A stretch of 57,671 nucleotides of DNA from Tindallia sp. (GTDB taxonomy: Bacteria; Bacillota; Clostridia; Peptostreptococcales; Tindalliaceae), in NCBI GenBank assembly GCA_007134225.1, contig SLLE01000116.1, forward strand, positions 1 to 57,671, read 5' to 3'. Shown here piece by piece: positions 33,175-43,079 of this stretch. The notes beneath the pieces were generated by a model. It was not told where the DNA came from. It saw only the letters and a list, made by a program, of their open reading frames with translations, and searched no databases. The translations under genes and the position numbers were made by a program. Within the stretch, counting starts at the first letter, position 1, and each line of letters begins with the position of its first letter.

Positions 33175-33891
33175 ATGCTTGGGACAATTGTGAACAGTAT
33201 TGCGGTGATCATCGGTGGTACCATAGGGCTTTTGCTGAGGAAAGGAATTTCGGATCGATTTAAATCGACGGTGATGCAGGGGTTAGGCTTGGCGGTTTTT
33301 GTCATTGGTCTGTCCGGTGCCTTAAAAACACAAAACGTTCTGCTGATGATTTTTTCAATTGTATTGGGAGGAATTATTGGCGAAGCCATGGATATAGAAG
33401 GAAGGCTGGCATCGTTGGGACAATGGATTGAATCAAAAATGGGACAGGGTGAAGGTTTGGTGGCGAAAGGATTTGTCATGACCAGCCTGATTTACTGCGT
33501 AGGTGCCATGGCCATCGTTGGAGCGCTGGAAAGCGGCCTGACAGGTAATCATGAAACCCTTTATGCCAAATCCTTGCTGGACGGTGTCTCCTCTGTTATT
33601 TTTGCATCAACACTGGGAGTCGGAGTGTTACTGTCTGCCGTCACCGTATTTGTCTATCAGGGCCTTATTACAATGGCTGCCGGCAGCCTGGCTATGATGC
33701 TGACGGATGCGGTTGTGCTGGAAATGTCGGCGATTGGCGGACTTCTCATTGTCGGGATATCCATGAACATCCTGGAAATCAAAAAAGTGCCGGTGGGTAA
33801 TTTGCTCCCGGCGGTATTTATTCCGGTGTTTTATCCATTTGTAGAACCCTTTGTTCAACAGGTGGCACAGTTTCTTCAGACAATCATATAA
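33175..33891 (+). CDS. DUF554-family membrane protein (YdfK/YqgA type)
   Basis: A 238-residue integral membrane protein with about seven hydrophobic segments. The N-terminus MLGTIVNSIAVIIGGTIGLLL, GLAVFVIGLSGAL, FVMTSLIYCVGAMAIVGALE and LLDGVSSVIFASTLGVGV are typical DUF554 blocks. Members are presumed transporters with no proven substrate. The ATG is preceded by GAGAGGGGAAAG. It stands alone and ends at a strong terminator. Confidence 0.88.
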   Translation: MLGTIVNSIAVIIGGTIGLLLRKGISDRFKSTVMQGLGLAVFVIGLSGALKTQNVLLMIFSIVLGGIIGEAMDIEGRLASLGQWIESKMGQGEGLVAKGFVMTSLIYCVGAMAIVGALESGLTGNHETLYAKSLLDGVSSVIFASTLGVGVLLSAVTVFVYQGLITMAAGSLAMMLTDAVVLEMSAIGGLLIVGISMNILEIKKVPVGNLLPAVFIPVFYPFVEPFVQQVAQFLQTII

Positions 33892-33901
33892 TGAGTCATC
33901 C

Positions 33902-33925
33902 AAAACCGCCCATAGGCGGTTTTGT
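33902..33925 (+). terminator. Terminator after DUF554 gene
   Basis: AAAACCGCC and GGCGGTTTT form a perfect 9-bp stem around CATA. Confidence 0.85.
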
Positions 33926-34020
33926 TGTTGCCAGCCTCTGCCTGCAACCTATTCACTTGTTACCTATAACCGGCTCTCCTGTGACCTGTTCCCTATGCAC
34001 ATGTTCCCAGCAACTTCCCT
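33926..34020 (+). repeat. Phrase-like low-complexity spacer (CCTGTTACC type)
   Basis: The text AACCTATTCACTTGTTACC, ATAACCGGCTCTCCTGTGACC and TGTTCCCTATG is a loose repetition of ACCTGTTACC/TATTCCC phrases, the reverse complement of the ACAGGTAACAGGGAATAG text at 6445-6485. It carries no gene. From 34021 to 34140 only AT-rich sequence is seen before the groES promoter. Confidence 0.55.
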
Positions 34021-34143
34021 TTCCACTTTTAGCACTCAAAACAAAAAACCGCAAAATATCGATAAATCGGAAGCATGTAAAAGTATGTGAGCGTTAATTT
34101 TAATAAAGGGCATCTATTATTATGTATCTGCCAATAAATAACC

Positions 34144-34172
34144 TTGCATCATGATTCGCTTTTCTATATGAT
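34144..34172 (+). promoter_or_regulatory. groESL promoter
   Basis: TTGCAT (34144-34149) and TATGAT (34167-34172) are 17 bases apart. The predicted start falls at the CIRCE operator. Confidence 0.75.
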
Positions 34173-34181
34173 AGTAGTGTG

Positions 34182-34208
34182 TTAGCACTCAGTTAAGGTG
34201 AGTGCTAA
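34182..34208 (+). promoter_or_regulatory. CIRCE operator (HrcA site)
   Basis: TTAGCACTC and GAGTGCTAA are separated by exactly 9 bases, a perfect CIRCE element. The HrcA repressor should hold groESL down until heat shock; hrcA is not in the window. Confidence 0.97.
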
Positions 34209-34258
34209 CAATTAACAAAAATAATTTGATTATAATAGGAAAAGGAGGAAGTTAAGGT

Positions 34259-34543
34259 ATGGAAATTAAACCATTAAGTGATCGAGTGGTCATCAAGAAA
34301 CTGGAAGCTGAGGAAAAAACAAAGAGTGGAATCGTGTTGCCGGGAAGCGCTAAAGAGCAACCGCAAATGGCGGAAGTGATAGCGGTAGGACCTGGTGGAA
34401 TGGTTGATGGAAAAGAAGTCAAAATGGAGCTGAAAAGAGGCGACAAAGTAATTTTTTCCAAATACTCCGGTACGGAAGTGAAGCTGGATGAAGAAGAATT
34501 GACCATTCTGCGTCAAAGCGAAGTACTGGCAATTGTAGAATAA
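34259..34543 (+). CDS. groES: Co-chaperonin GroES
   Basis: The 94-residue lid of the GroEL folding chamber. It starts MEIKPLSDRVVIKK, has the mobile loop KTKSGIVLPGSAKEQPQ (about 20-36), and ends with GDKVIFSKYSGTEVKLDEEELTIL. AAGGAGGAAG precedes the ATG. First gene of the CIRCE-controlled groESL operon. Confidence 0.98.
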   Translation: MEIKPLSDRVVIKKLEAEEKTKSGIVLPGSAKEQPQMAEVIAVGPGGMVDGKEVKMELKRGDKVIFSKYSGTEVKLDEEELTILRQSEVLAIVE

Positions 34544-34557
34544 GATAGGCGTTGTAA

Positions 34558-36237
<1,680 letters not shown>

Positions 36238-36252
36238 GGTTTAAGAACGCAG

Positions 36253-36286
36253 GGTGGTCACCGAATGATGACCACCTTATTTTTTC
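36253..36286 (+). terminator. Terminator of groESL
   Basis: GGTGGTCA and TGACCACC pair around CCGAATGA and are followed by TTATTTTTTC. An A-rich tract follows (36287-36330). Confidence 0.88.
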
Positions 36287-36331
36287 AAAAAAAAAATCAA
36301 AAAAAAAAATGAAAAAAAATCAAAAATAAAC

Positions 36332-36360
36332 TTGCATAATATTCACACTTTTGCTATAAT
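36332..36360 (+). promoter_or_regulatory. Promoter of orphan tandem-repeat transcript
   Basis: TTGCAT (36332-36337) and an exact TATAAT (36355-36360) have the ideal 17-base spacer. No gene starts within 700 bases downstream; the product is the region described next. Confidence 0.8.
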
Positions 36361-36500
36361 ATCATTACAGGAAGAGATACTTCTTCCTTGAATCCTCTGG
36401 CAGACGTTTAGGCTATGCAGGCAACTGAGTTTGGAAGTGTGAATGAGAAGTTTGGAAGAGAAGGATTTCCAAAAGATCAAGACCGCTTCAAAATGCAGTA

Positions 36501-36610
36501 GAGTAGTACCGAGTAGTACCGAGTAGTACCGAGTAGTACCGAGTAGTACCGAGTAGTACCGAGTAGTACCGAGTAGTACCGAGTAGTACCGAGTAGTACC
36601 GAGTAGTACC
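36501..36610 (+). repeat. Eleven perfect copies of GAGTAGTACC
   Basis: The 10-mer is repeated 11 times without a single change over 110 bases, with decayed relatives just outside (AGTA at 36497, GAAGTACCGAAGTA at 36645-36658). There are no spacers, so it is not CRISPR. The perfect identity implies recent expansion by slippage, and the copy number probably varies between strains. GTAC in each unit could pair with GTAC in the next. Confidence 0.98.
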
Positions 36611-36806
36611 GCAACACCTGAAAGATAGCACGACCAGCAGTAAAGAAGTACCGAAGTAAAAATGGTTTGTTTCTCACATCGTAGGAACAGTTGCTGTTGA
36701 TGTTACAGCAATTAGACCAGCGAAAGAAGGAATGCAATGCAAGTAAGTATCGAAGGAGTGAAAGAACTGCATAGCCTGTCTGAAGCAAGAGGATTCTATT
36801 TTGTAT

Positions 36807-36852
36807 AACCGGACCTTTCTTAAGCGGTAATGAGAGGTCCGGTTATTATTTT
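36807..36852 (+). terminator. Terminator of orphan transcript
   Basis: AACCGGACCT (36807-36816) and AGGTCCGGTT (36835-36844) form a perfect 10-bp stem with an 18-base loop, followed by ATTATTTT. Confidence 0.85.
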
Positions 36853-36977
36853 GCCCATTTTTGTTATTGGGATATTCATTCTTAACTTGGTGTGGACGTA
36901 AAGAATGAAATGCAGTATAATTGTACTATTATCCGATGACTACCACCGCTAAGACTCCCTCTTACACAAGTTCTAAC

Positions 36978-37007
36978 CTTCAGATGGAGTTAAAACTCCA
37001 CCTGAAG
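36978..37007 (+). promoter_or_regulatory. Stable hairpin in leader of aldo/keto reductase gene
   Basis: CTTCAG-A-TGGAGTT and AACTCCA-C-CTGAAG fold with one mismatch around AA. A -10 TATAAT (36916-36921) lies upstream, so the hairpin is in a 5' leader of about 150 nt before the TTG start. AAGGATCCTT, itself a palindrome, follows at 37011-37020. No U run, so not a simple terminator. The single-stranded-like text ACTACCACCGCTAAGACTCC before it recalls IS200/IS605 ends, but this is a weak impression. Confidence 0.5.
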
Positions 37008-37073
37008 ATAAGGATCCTTATTATAAACAAGTTTCAAAAACACATTACTATTGATTTAGCTGGAGGCGATTGT

Positions 37074-38177
37074 TTGATCTACAGACCTTATGGAAAAACC
37101 GGAAAACATGTTTCCGTCATTGGTATGGGAGGGATGCGATTCGGTGAGGATGATAACTATGGTGCTGAAGTAGTCCGACACGCCAGTGCCAATGGTATTA
37201 ACTACTTTGATACAGCTCCTTATTATAACGATGATCGCAGTGAAGATATTTTTGGGAAAGCCTTTCAAAAAATGCCGGCACCTTTCTACGTATCCACAAA
37301 GAGCAGCATTAACGACGAAAAAACGGCATCAGAGGTGCGGGAGCGCATTGAAAACTCTCTTAAACGGATGAATTTGGAAAAAATTAATTTTTATCATATG
37401 TGGTGCATTATGGATTTGGATCAATACCATCGGGTAATGGCTCCCGGAGGTCCTTATGAAGGGGCGTTGAAAGCTCGGGAAGAGGGATTGATTGAGCACC
37501 TGTGTTTTTCAACCCACTGCAAAGGGGAAGATATTCAACGCATTATTGAAGAAGATGTTTTTGAAGGAGTCCTATTAGGATACAACGTAATCAACCACCC
37601 ATTCCGTCAGCAGGGAGTGGAAGCAGCGAAAAAGCATCAGATTGGTGTGGTGACAATGAATCCTCTGGGTGGCGGATTGATTCCACGGCATCAGGACTAT
37701 TTTGACTTTATTCGGGAATTTGATGACGAAACGGTTTCTCAGGCGGCCCTTCGATTTAATTTAGCCCAGGATGGAATTACGGTTGCCCTGACAGGGATGG
37801 GAACCAAGGAAGAAGTGGATGAAAACATCAAAGTCATCCAGCGGCCGCTTGTGGTCTCCCAGGGTAAGCTTGAGGAAATAAGAGGAAAAGTCACCAGTTT
37901 TATGGATCAGCTTTGCACGAACTGTCAATACTGTCGAAAATGCCCTTCGAAAATTAAAATGAATTATTATATGGAAGCATATAACCTTTATCTTTTAATG
38001 GGCGAAGAAGAAATGTTACAGCAGCTGGAATGGTACCGCAAAAAAAACGATCTGAAAGAAGAGGATTTACTGCCGGGAGACTGCACAGCCTGCGGAATTT
38101 GCGAATCGCTTTGCACGCAAAAGCTTCCAATTATAGAACGTTTGAAGGAAATCCAAAAAATGATGGACCAGAGGTGA
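37074..38177 (+). CDS. Aldo/keto reductase with C-terminal Fe-S cluster domain
   Basis: A 367-residue oxidoreductase. The TIM-barrel domain starts MIYRPYGKTGKHVSVIGMGG and has the catalytic tetrad D46, Y51, K76 and H108. The C-terminal part carries two cysteine sets, C281/C284/C287/C290 (CTNCQYCRKCP) and C337/C340/C343/C347 (CTACGICESLC), suited to [4Fe-4S] clusters, as in the ferredoxin-domain AKRs common in anaerobes. The substrate is unknown. GGAGG stands 7 bases before TTG 37074; earlier in-frame codons belong to the leader. It heads a run with a zinc-ribbon protein and a thioesterase. Confidence 0.9.
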   Translation: MIYRPYGKTGKHVSVIGMGGMRFGEDDNYGAEVVRHASANGINYFDTAPYYNDDRSEDIFGKAFQKMPAPFYVSTKSSINDEKTASEVRERIENSLKRMNLEKINFYHMWCIMDLDQYHRVMAPGGPYEGALKAREEGLIEHLCFSTHCKGEDIQRIIEEDVFEGVLLGYNVINHPFRQQGVEAAKKHQIGVVTMNPLGGGLIPRHQDYFDFIREFDDETVSQAALRFNLAQDGITVALTGMGTKEEVDENIKVIQRPLVVSQGKLEEIRGKVTSFMDQLCTNCQYCRKCPSKIKMNYYMEAYNLYLLMGEEEMLQQLEWYRKKNDLKEEDLLPGDCTACGICESLCTQKLPIIERLKEIQKMMDQR

Positions 38178-38181
38178 GATC

Positions 38182-38382
38182 ATGGGCAAGCATGCAAAAA
38201 AAACAATTGTTCACGGAAAAGAACTGATATGCCCGGTTTGTGGTGAAGATCAGTTCTGGGAGAGGGAAACCCTTATGAATACAGCAGGTGTGACGTTTCT
38301 GGGATTTGACTGGGCGAATAAGCCGGCACAAAACTATATATGTGATAGTTGCGGGTATGTGTATTGGTTTTTAAGCAAGTAA
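38182..38382 (+). CDS. Small zinc-ribbon protein, unknown function
   Basis: A 66-residue protein with two CxxC pairs, C17-PV-C20 and C54-DS-C57, making a zinc ribbon. The middle contains FLGFDWANKPAQNYICDSCGYVYWF, a pattern I know from small clostridial zinc-ribbon proteins without an assigned role. GAGGTGAG precedes the ATG, and the gene starts 4 bases after the aldo/keto reductase stop, so it is in the same operon. Confidence 0.75.
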   Translation: MGKHAKKTIVHGKELICPVCGEDQFWERETLMNTAGVTFLGFDWANKPAQNYICDSCGYVYWFLSK

Positions 38383-38412
38383 TGAAAGAAGGAATGAAAT
38401 GGAGGGTGTGGC

Positions 38413-38817
38413 ATGGAGTTTAAGCTGGAAAAAGGCCTACAGGGTCAGACGGCGTTGACAGTGACGGATGAGAAAACAGCTGTGTCTTATGGCAGCGGCG
38501 GGATTGATGTTTTTGCAACACCGGCGATGATTGGTATCATGGAGAATGCAGCGATGAAAGCGGTCGAAGCATATTTGCCGGAGGGCATGAGCACGGTGGG
38601 AATCAGATTGGATGTTCAGCATATGGCAGCAACACCGAAAGGCATGCGTGTGTATGCGGAAGCAAAACTCATGGAAGTGAAGGGAAAAAAACTACTGTTT
38701 GAAGTGGTGGCTTATGATGATGAAGAGAGAATTGGAGAAGGGATTCATGAACGGTTCATTATCGAAAAACAATCGTTTATGAAAAAAACCGAAGAAAAAA
38801 AAGCGAGACAAACCTAA
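38413..38817 (+). CDS. Hot-dog thioesterase, FlK-like
   Basis: A 134-residue single hot-dog-fold protein resembling fluoroacetyl-CoA thioesterase FlK and its many uncharacterised bacterial relatives. The FlK catalytic triad positions are filled: T36 (FATPAMIG), E44 (IMENAA) and H70 (VQHMAATP). It would hydrolyse an acyl-CoA, possibly to detoxify or recycle CoA; fluoroacetate need not be the substrate. GGAGGGTGTGGC precedes the ATG. Third gene of the run starting at 37074. Confidence 0.82.
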   Translation: MEFKLEKGLQGQTALTVTDEKTAVSYGSGGIDVFATPAMIGIMENAAMKAVEAYLPEGMSTVGIRLDVQHMAATPKGMRVYAEAKLMEVKGKKLLFEVVAYDDEERIGEGIHERFIIEKQSFMKKTEEKKARQT

Positions 38818-40381
<1,564 letters not shown>

Positions 40382-40404
40382 TCATAAGGGAAAGGATGGC
40401 GTAA

Positions 40405-41943
40405 ATGGAGTCAGCAAAAGAAAATATTTTGATTCTGGATTTCGGCGGACAATATAACCAACTGATTGCCCGAAGAGTTCGGGAATGCCAGGTATATTGC
40501 GAAGTGGTACCTTATCACATCGATCTTGAAGAAGTGAAGAAAAAGCAGCCAACCGGAATCATTCTCACAGGTGGACCGGCGAGCGTCTATCAGGAAAATG
40601 CACCGAAATGTGATCCGGGGATTTTTAACCTGGAAATCCCAGTACTTGGAATCTGCTATGGCGGACAGTTGATGGCGTTGCATTTTGATGGCACCGTTGC
40701 AAGAGCTGACAAGAGGGAATATGGAAAAACCAGGCTGTCCTTGGAAAGTGATTCAGTCCTGTTTGGCAGCATTGGAAAAGAGCTGGTATGTTGGATGAGT
40801 CATACTGACTCAATTCAACAAGAACCTGGCGGTTTCCGTGTAACGGCTTCCACCAAAGATTGTCCGGTAGCAGCCATGGAAAACACGGAAAAAAAATGTT
40901 ATGCCCTTCAGTTCCATCCGGAAGTAGAGCACACGGAATTTGGAACAGAAATTCTTCGAAATTTCCTTTATGAGGCATGTGGCTGTGAAGGAGAATGGAC
41001 CACCGGAAATTTTATTGAAGAAACCATCGAAGAAATCAGGCGGCAGGTTGGCCATCGAAAAGTGCTTTGCGCCCTTTCCGGAGGCGTGGATTCTTCTGTT
41101 GCTGCGGTTTTGGTGCATCAAGCCATTGGAGACCAATTGACCTGTGTATTTGTGGACCACGGGTTGCTTCGGAAAGATGAGCCGGAGCAGGTGGAAAATC
41201 TTTTTAAAAAGCAATTCAAAATGAATTTTATCCGTGTCAACGGCAAGGAGCGTTTTCTGAAAGGATTGGAAGGAGTTACAGATCCGGAAGTGAAACGTAA
41301 GTTTATTGGCGAATCCTTCATCCGTTTATTTGAAGAGGAAGCTGCAAAACTGGGTCAAATGGACTTCCTGGTTCAAGGCACCCTTTATCCGGATATTATT
41401 GAAAGTGGCACCGACACAGCTTCTGTGATCAAAAGCCATCACAATGTCGGTGGCCTGCCGGAGGATATGACTTTTAAGCTTATTGAGCCTTTCAAATACC
41501 TGTTTAAAGATGAAGTGCGAGCCGTTGGAACTGCCTTAGGGCTTCCGGAAGAAATTGTCTGGAGGCAACCCTTCCCGGGGCCGGGACTGGCCGTTCGGGT
41601 GTTAGGCGAAATAACAGAAGAAAAGCTGGAAGTTGTTCGGGAAGCCGACGCTATTGTGCGGGAAGAGATTAAAATTGCGGGAATGGATCGAAGCATCTGG
41701 CAATACTTTGCTGTTTTACCAAACATCCAAACTGTCGGTGTCATGGGAGATGAGAGAACCTATGCCCATACCGTGGCCATTCGGGCCATCACCAGCTCCG
41801 ATGCCATGACAGCGGACTGGGCCAGGATTCCGCACGAAGTACTGGAAACCATCTCTAACCGGATTGTGAACGAAGTGGATCATGTGAACCGGATTGTTTA
41901 CGATATTACATCAAAACCACCGGCCACTGTTGAATGGGAATAG
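40405..41943 (+). CDS. guaA: GMP synthase (glutamine-hydrolysing)
   Basis: A 512-residue two-domain enzyme converting XMP to GMP with glutamine and ATP. The class I glutaminase domain (about 8-195) has the nucleophile C84 in GICYGGQ (most relatives have GICYGMQ) and the His/Glu pair in [10 protein letters not shown]; the ATP-pyrophosphatase domain has SGGVDSSV; the C-terminal dimerisation domain ends [14 protein letters not shown] precedes the ATG. Second gene after guaB. Confidence 0.98.
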   Translation: MESAKENILILDFGGQYNQLIARRVRECQVYCEVVPYHIDLEEVKKKQPTGIILTGGPASVYQENAPKCDPGIFNLEIPVLGICYGGQLMALHFDGTVARADKREYGKTRLSLESDSVLFGSIGKELVCWMSHTDSIQQEPGGFRVTASTKDCPVAAMENTEKKCYALQFHPEVEHTEFGTEILRNFLYEACGCEGEWTTGNFIEETIEEIRRQVGHRKVLCALSGGVDSSVAAVLVHQAIGDQLTCVFVDHGLLRKDEPEQVENLFKKQFKMNFIRVNGKERFLKGLEGVTDPEVKRKFIGESFIRLFEEEAAKLGQMDFLVQGTLYPDIIESGTDTASVIKSHHNVGGLPEDMTFKLIEPFKYLFKDEVRAVGTALGLPEEIVWRQPFPGPGLAVRVLGEITEEKLEVVREADAIVREEIKIAGMDRSIWQYFAVLPNIQTVGVMGDERTYAHTVAIRAITSSDAMTADWARIPHEVLETISNRIVNEVDHVNRIVYDITSKPPATVEWE

Positions 41944-41982
41944 GCATTAAATTTATTTTTATCTATATTTAGTGGAAATTCC

Positions 41983-42011
41983 TTGATTTTCTGCAAAATT
42001 AGCGATACAAT
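41983..42011 (+). promoter_or_regulatory. Promoter of TetR-family gene
   Basis: TTGATT (41983-41988) and TACAAT (42006-42011) with a 17-base spacer, about 40 bases before the start codon. No clear terminator separates this from guaA. Confidence 0.6.
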
Positions 42012-42049
42012 AATGACATATTAACGATAGATAGAAAGAGGTGTACACA

Positions 42050-42634
42050 TTGAGAGAACACGAATCAGCGGAACGAATCAAGAGAATCTCCATGAGACTC
42101 TTCAACGAAAAAGGATATGAAGCAACGACCATACGGGACATTTGTAACGAAATTGGCATCACCGCACCATCCTTTTACTACTACTTTGATTCGAAAGAAC
42201 TTCTTTACATGCAAATGATCAAGGAAGCAGAATCATCACATCAGAAAGTCATCGATGATGCCATTGAAAGTTGCCCCAGTCAAATTGCTGAAGAGCGGTT
42301 GCACTATATCTACAAGGCACTACTGGATTTCTATCGTGAGCAAAAAGAAGAGTACACTTTTTTGCTGAGAAATGTACTGTTTCCTGTAGCTGCCATGAAG
42401 GAAAGAATTCAGGAAATGCACATGACTTGGAGAAAACAGTATGCTGAGAAGGTCAGCGAGTTTATCGCCAGCAGTCAAAAAAGAAAAATGCCAAAAACAG
42501 ACATAGAGCAAATTCTGGAGGCATTTCACCGCTTCCTAACAGGATACATCCTGCAGCTAATCAGTAAACAGCTGGTGCTTTCTGAAGCGCATGCCGAAAA
42601 CTCCTGGGAGCTTTTTTGGAAAGGAATTAAATAA
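42050..42634 (+). CDS. TetR/AcrR-family transcriptional regulator
   Basis: A 194-residue regulator with an N-terminal helix-turn-helix (about 6-52: AERIKRISMRLFNEKGYEATTIRDICNEIGITAPSFYYYF in family style, key part TIRDICNEIGITAPSFYYYF) and a helical ligand-binding domain. GAGGTG at 42038-42043 favours TTG 42050 over GTG 42041. It sits alone between purine gene groups with its own promoter and terminator, so it need not control purines. Ligand and targets unknown. Confidence 0.9.
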   Translation: MREHESAERIKRISMRLFNEKGYEATTIRDICNEIGITAPSFYYYFDSKELLYMQMIKEAESSHQKVIDDAIESCPSQIAEERLHYIYKALLDFYREQKEEYTFLLRNVLFPVAAMKERIQEMHMTWRKQYAEKVSEFIASSQKRKMPKTDIEQILEAFHRFLTGYILQLISKQLVLSEAHAENSWELFWKGIK

Positions 42635-42645
42635 AACGCAATGAG

Positions 42646-42681
42646 AAAAAGGGTGGGTCTTTCTACAGACTCACTCTTTTT
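42646..42681 (+). terminator. Terminator after TetR-family gene
   Basis: AAAAAGGGTGGGTCT and AGACTCACTCTTTTT pair around TTCTAC (with G-U pairs) and end in a T run. The following 42682-42838 holds no convincing gene. Confidence 0.85.
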
Positions 42682-42838
42682 GTGCTGATTTTTTCGAAAG
42701 TAGTCGGGATTGAGTCGGAGCTGGGAAAATTTTTGAAAGGCACTTATGAACAACAGGAATATGATTGGGAAGAAGAGATAAATCCGAACAATCAATAAAT
42801 TATTTCGCTGATCGTTCGTGTTGAATTCGAAAAATGCT

Positions 42839-42866
42839 TTGCTTTTTGCTCCATTTTTGCTATGAT
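42839..42866 (+). promoter_or_regulatory. Promoter of guanine riboswitch-permease
   Basis: TTGCTT (42839-42844) and TATGAT (42861-42866) with a 16-base spacer; transcription would start just before the aptamer. Confidence 0.6.
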
Positions 42867-42876
42867 AAAGAAAATA

Positions 42877-42950
42877 ACTCAATCATATAATGCCGATAAT
42901 ATGGTTCGGCAGTCTCTACAGAGTCACCGTAAATGGCTCTACTACGAGTG
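42877..42950 (+). ncRNA. Purine (guanine-type) riboswitch
   Basis: The aptamer landmarks CATATAAT, ATATGG, GTCTCTAC and CCGTAAATGGCTC are present, with P2 (GCCGA/TCGGC) and P3 (AGAGTC/GGCTCT). In the final segment CTACTACGAG the specificity position reads C, as in guanine/hypoxanthine sensors; adenine sensors have U. It should shut off the permease when guanine is abundant. Confidence 0.95.
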
Positions 42951-42975
42951 AGGCCTGTGCCGCTTTGCGGCAAAC

Positions 42976-43030
42976 AAAAACTCCGGGCTGGATTCACTCA
43001 ATGGAATCTGCAATGGAGCTTTTGTTTTTT
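42976..43030 (+). terminator. Expression-platform terminator of guanine riboswitch
   Basis: AAAACTCC...GCTGGATTC pairs with GAATCTGC...GGAGCTTTT around ACTCAATG and is followed by GTTTTTT. It lies between the aptamer and the permease ribosome binding site. Confidence 0.85.
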
Positions 43031-43079
43031 GGTGCTTTATTCATCTCGGATCGGATTATTCTTAAGGAGGCATTTATTA

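Larger units (their letters stand above)
36366..36852 (+). ncRNA. Candidate noncoding RNA with tandem repeats (unrecognised)
   Basis: A stretch of about 490 nt with its own good promoter and a strong terminator but no convincing gene. Seen are a 5' hairpin GGAAGA/TCTTCC (36371-36388), a longer-range pairing AATCCT (36391-36396) with AGGATT (36462-36467), eleven 10-bp repeats (36501-36610), a hairpin TTGCTGT/ACAGCAA (36691-36711), and the terminator stem. Two tiny frames exist (28 codons from 36415, 23 codons from 36737), both with poor ribosome binding sites. It is not tmRNA, RNase P, 6S or OLE as far as I can tell. A decayed gene is the main alternative. Confidence 0.5.

Noticed and set aside
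36501-36610. CRISPR array or type III toxin-antitoxin RNA
   Set aside because: The repeats are contiguous with no spacers and only 10 bp long, and no ToxN-like or cas gene is nearby.
36477-36788. 103-codon minus-strand frame through the tandem repeats
   Set aside because: The repeat unit has no stop codon on the minus strand in any frame, so the open frame is a by-product; there is no ribosome binding site and it runs against the promoter and terminator.
42682-42798. 38-codon frame between the TetR terminator and the guanine riboswitch
   Set aside because: GTG start inside a terminator T run, no ribosome binding site and no recognisable family; possibly a gene remnant but not supportable.
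42933-43079. Extended N-terminus of the guanine permease
   Set aside because: These codons cover the riboswitch and its terminator; TAAGGAGG points to ATG 43080.
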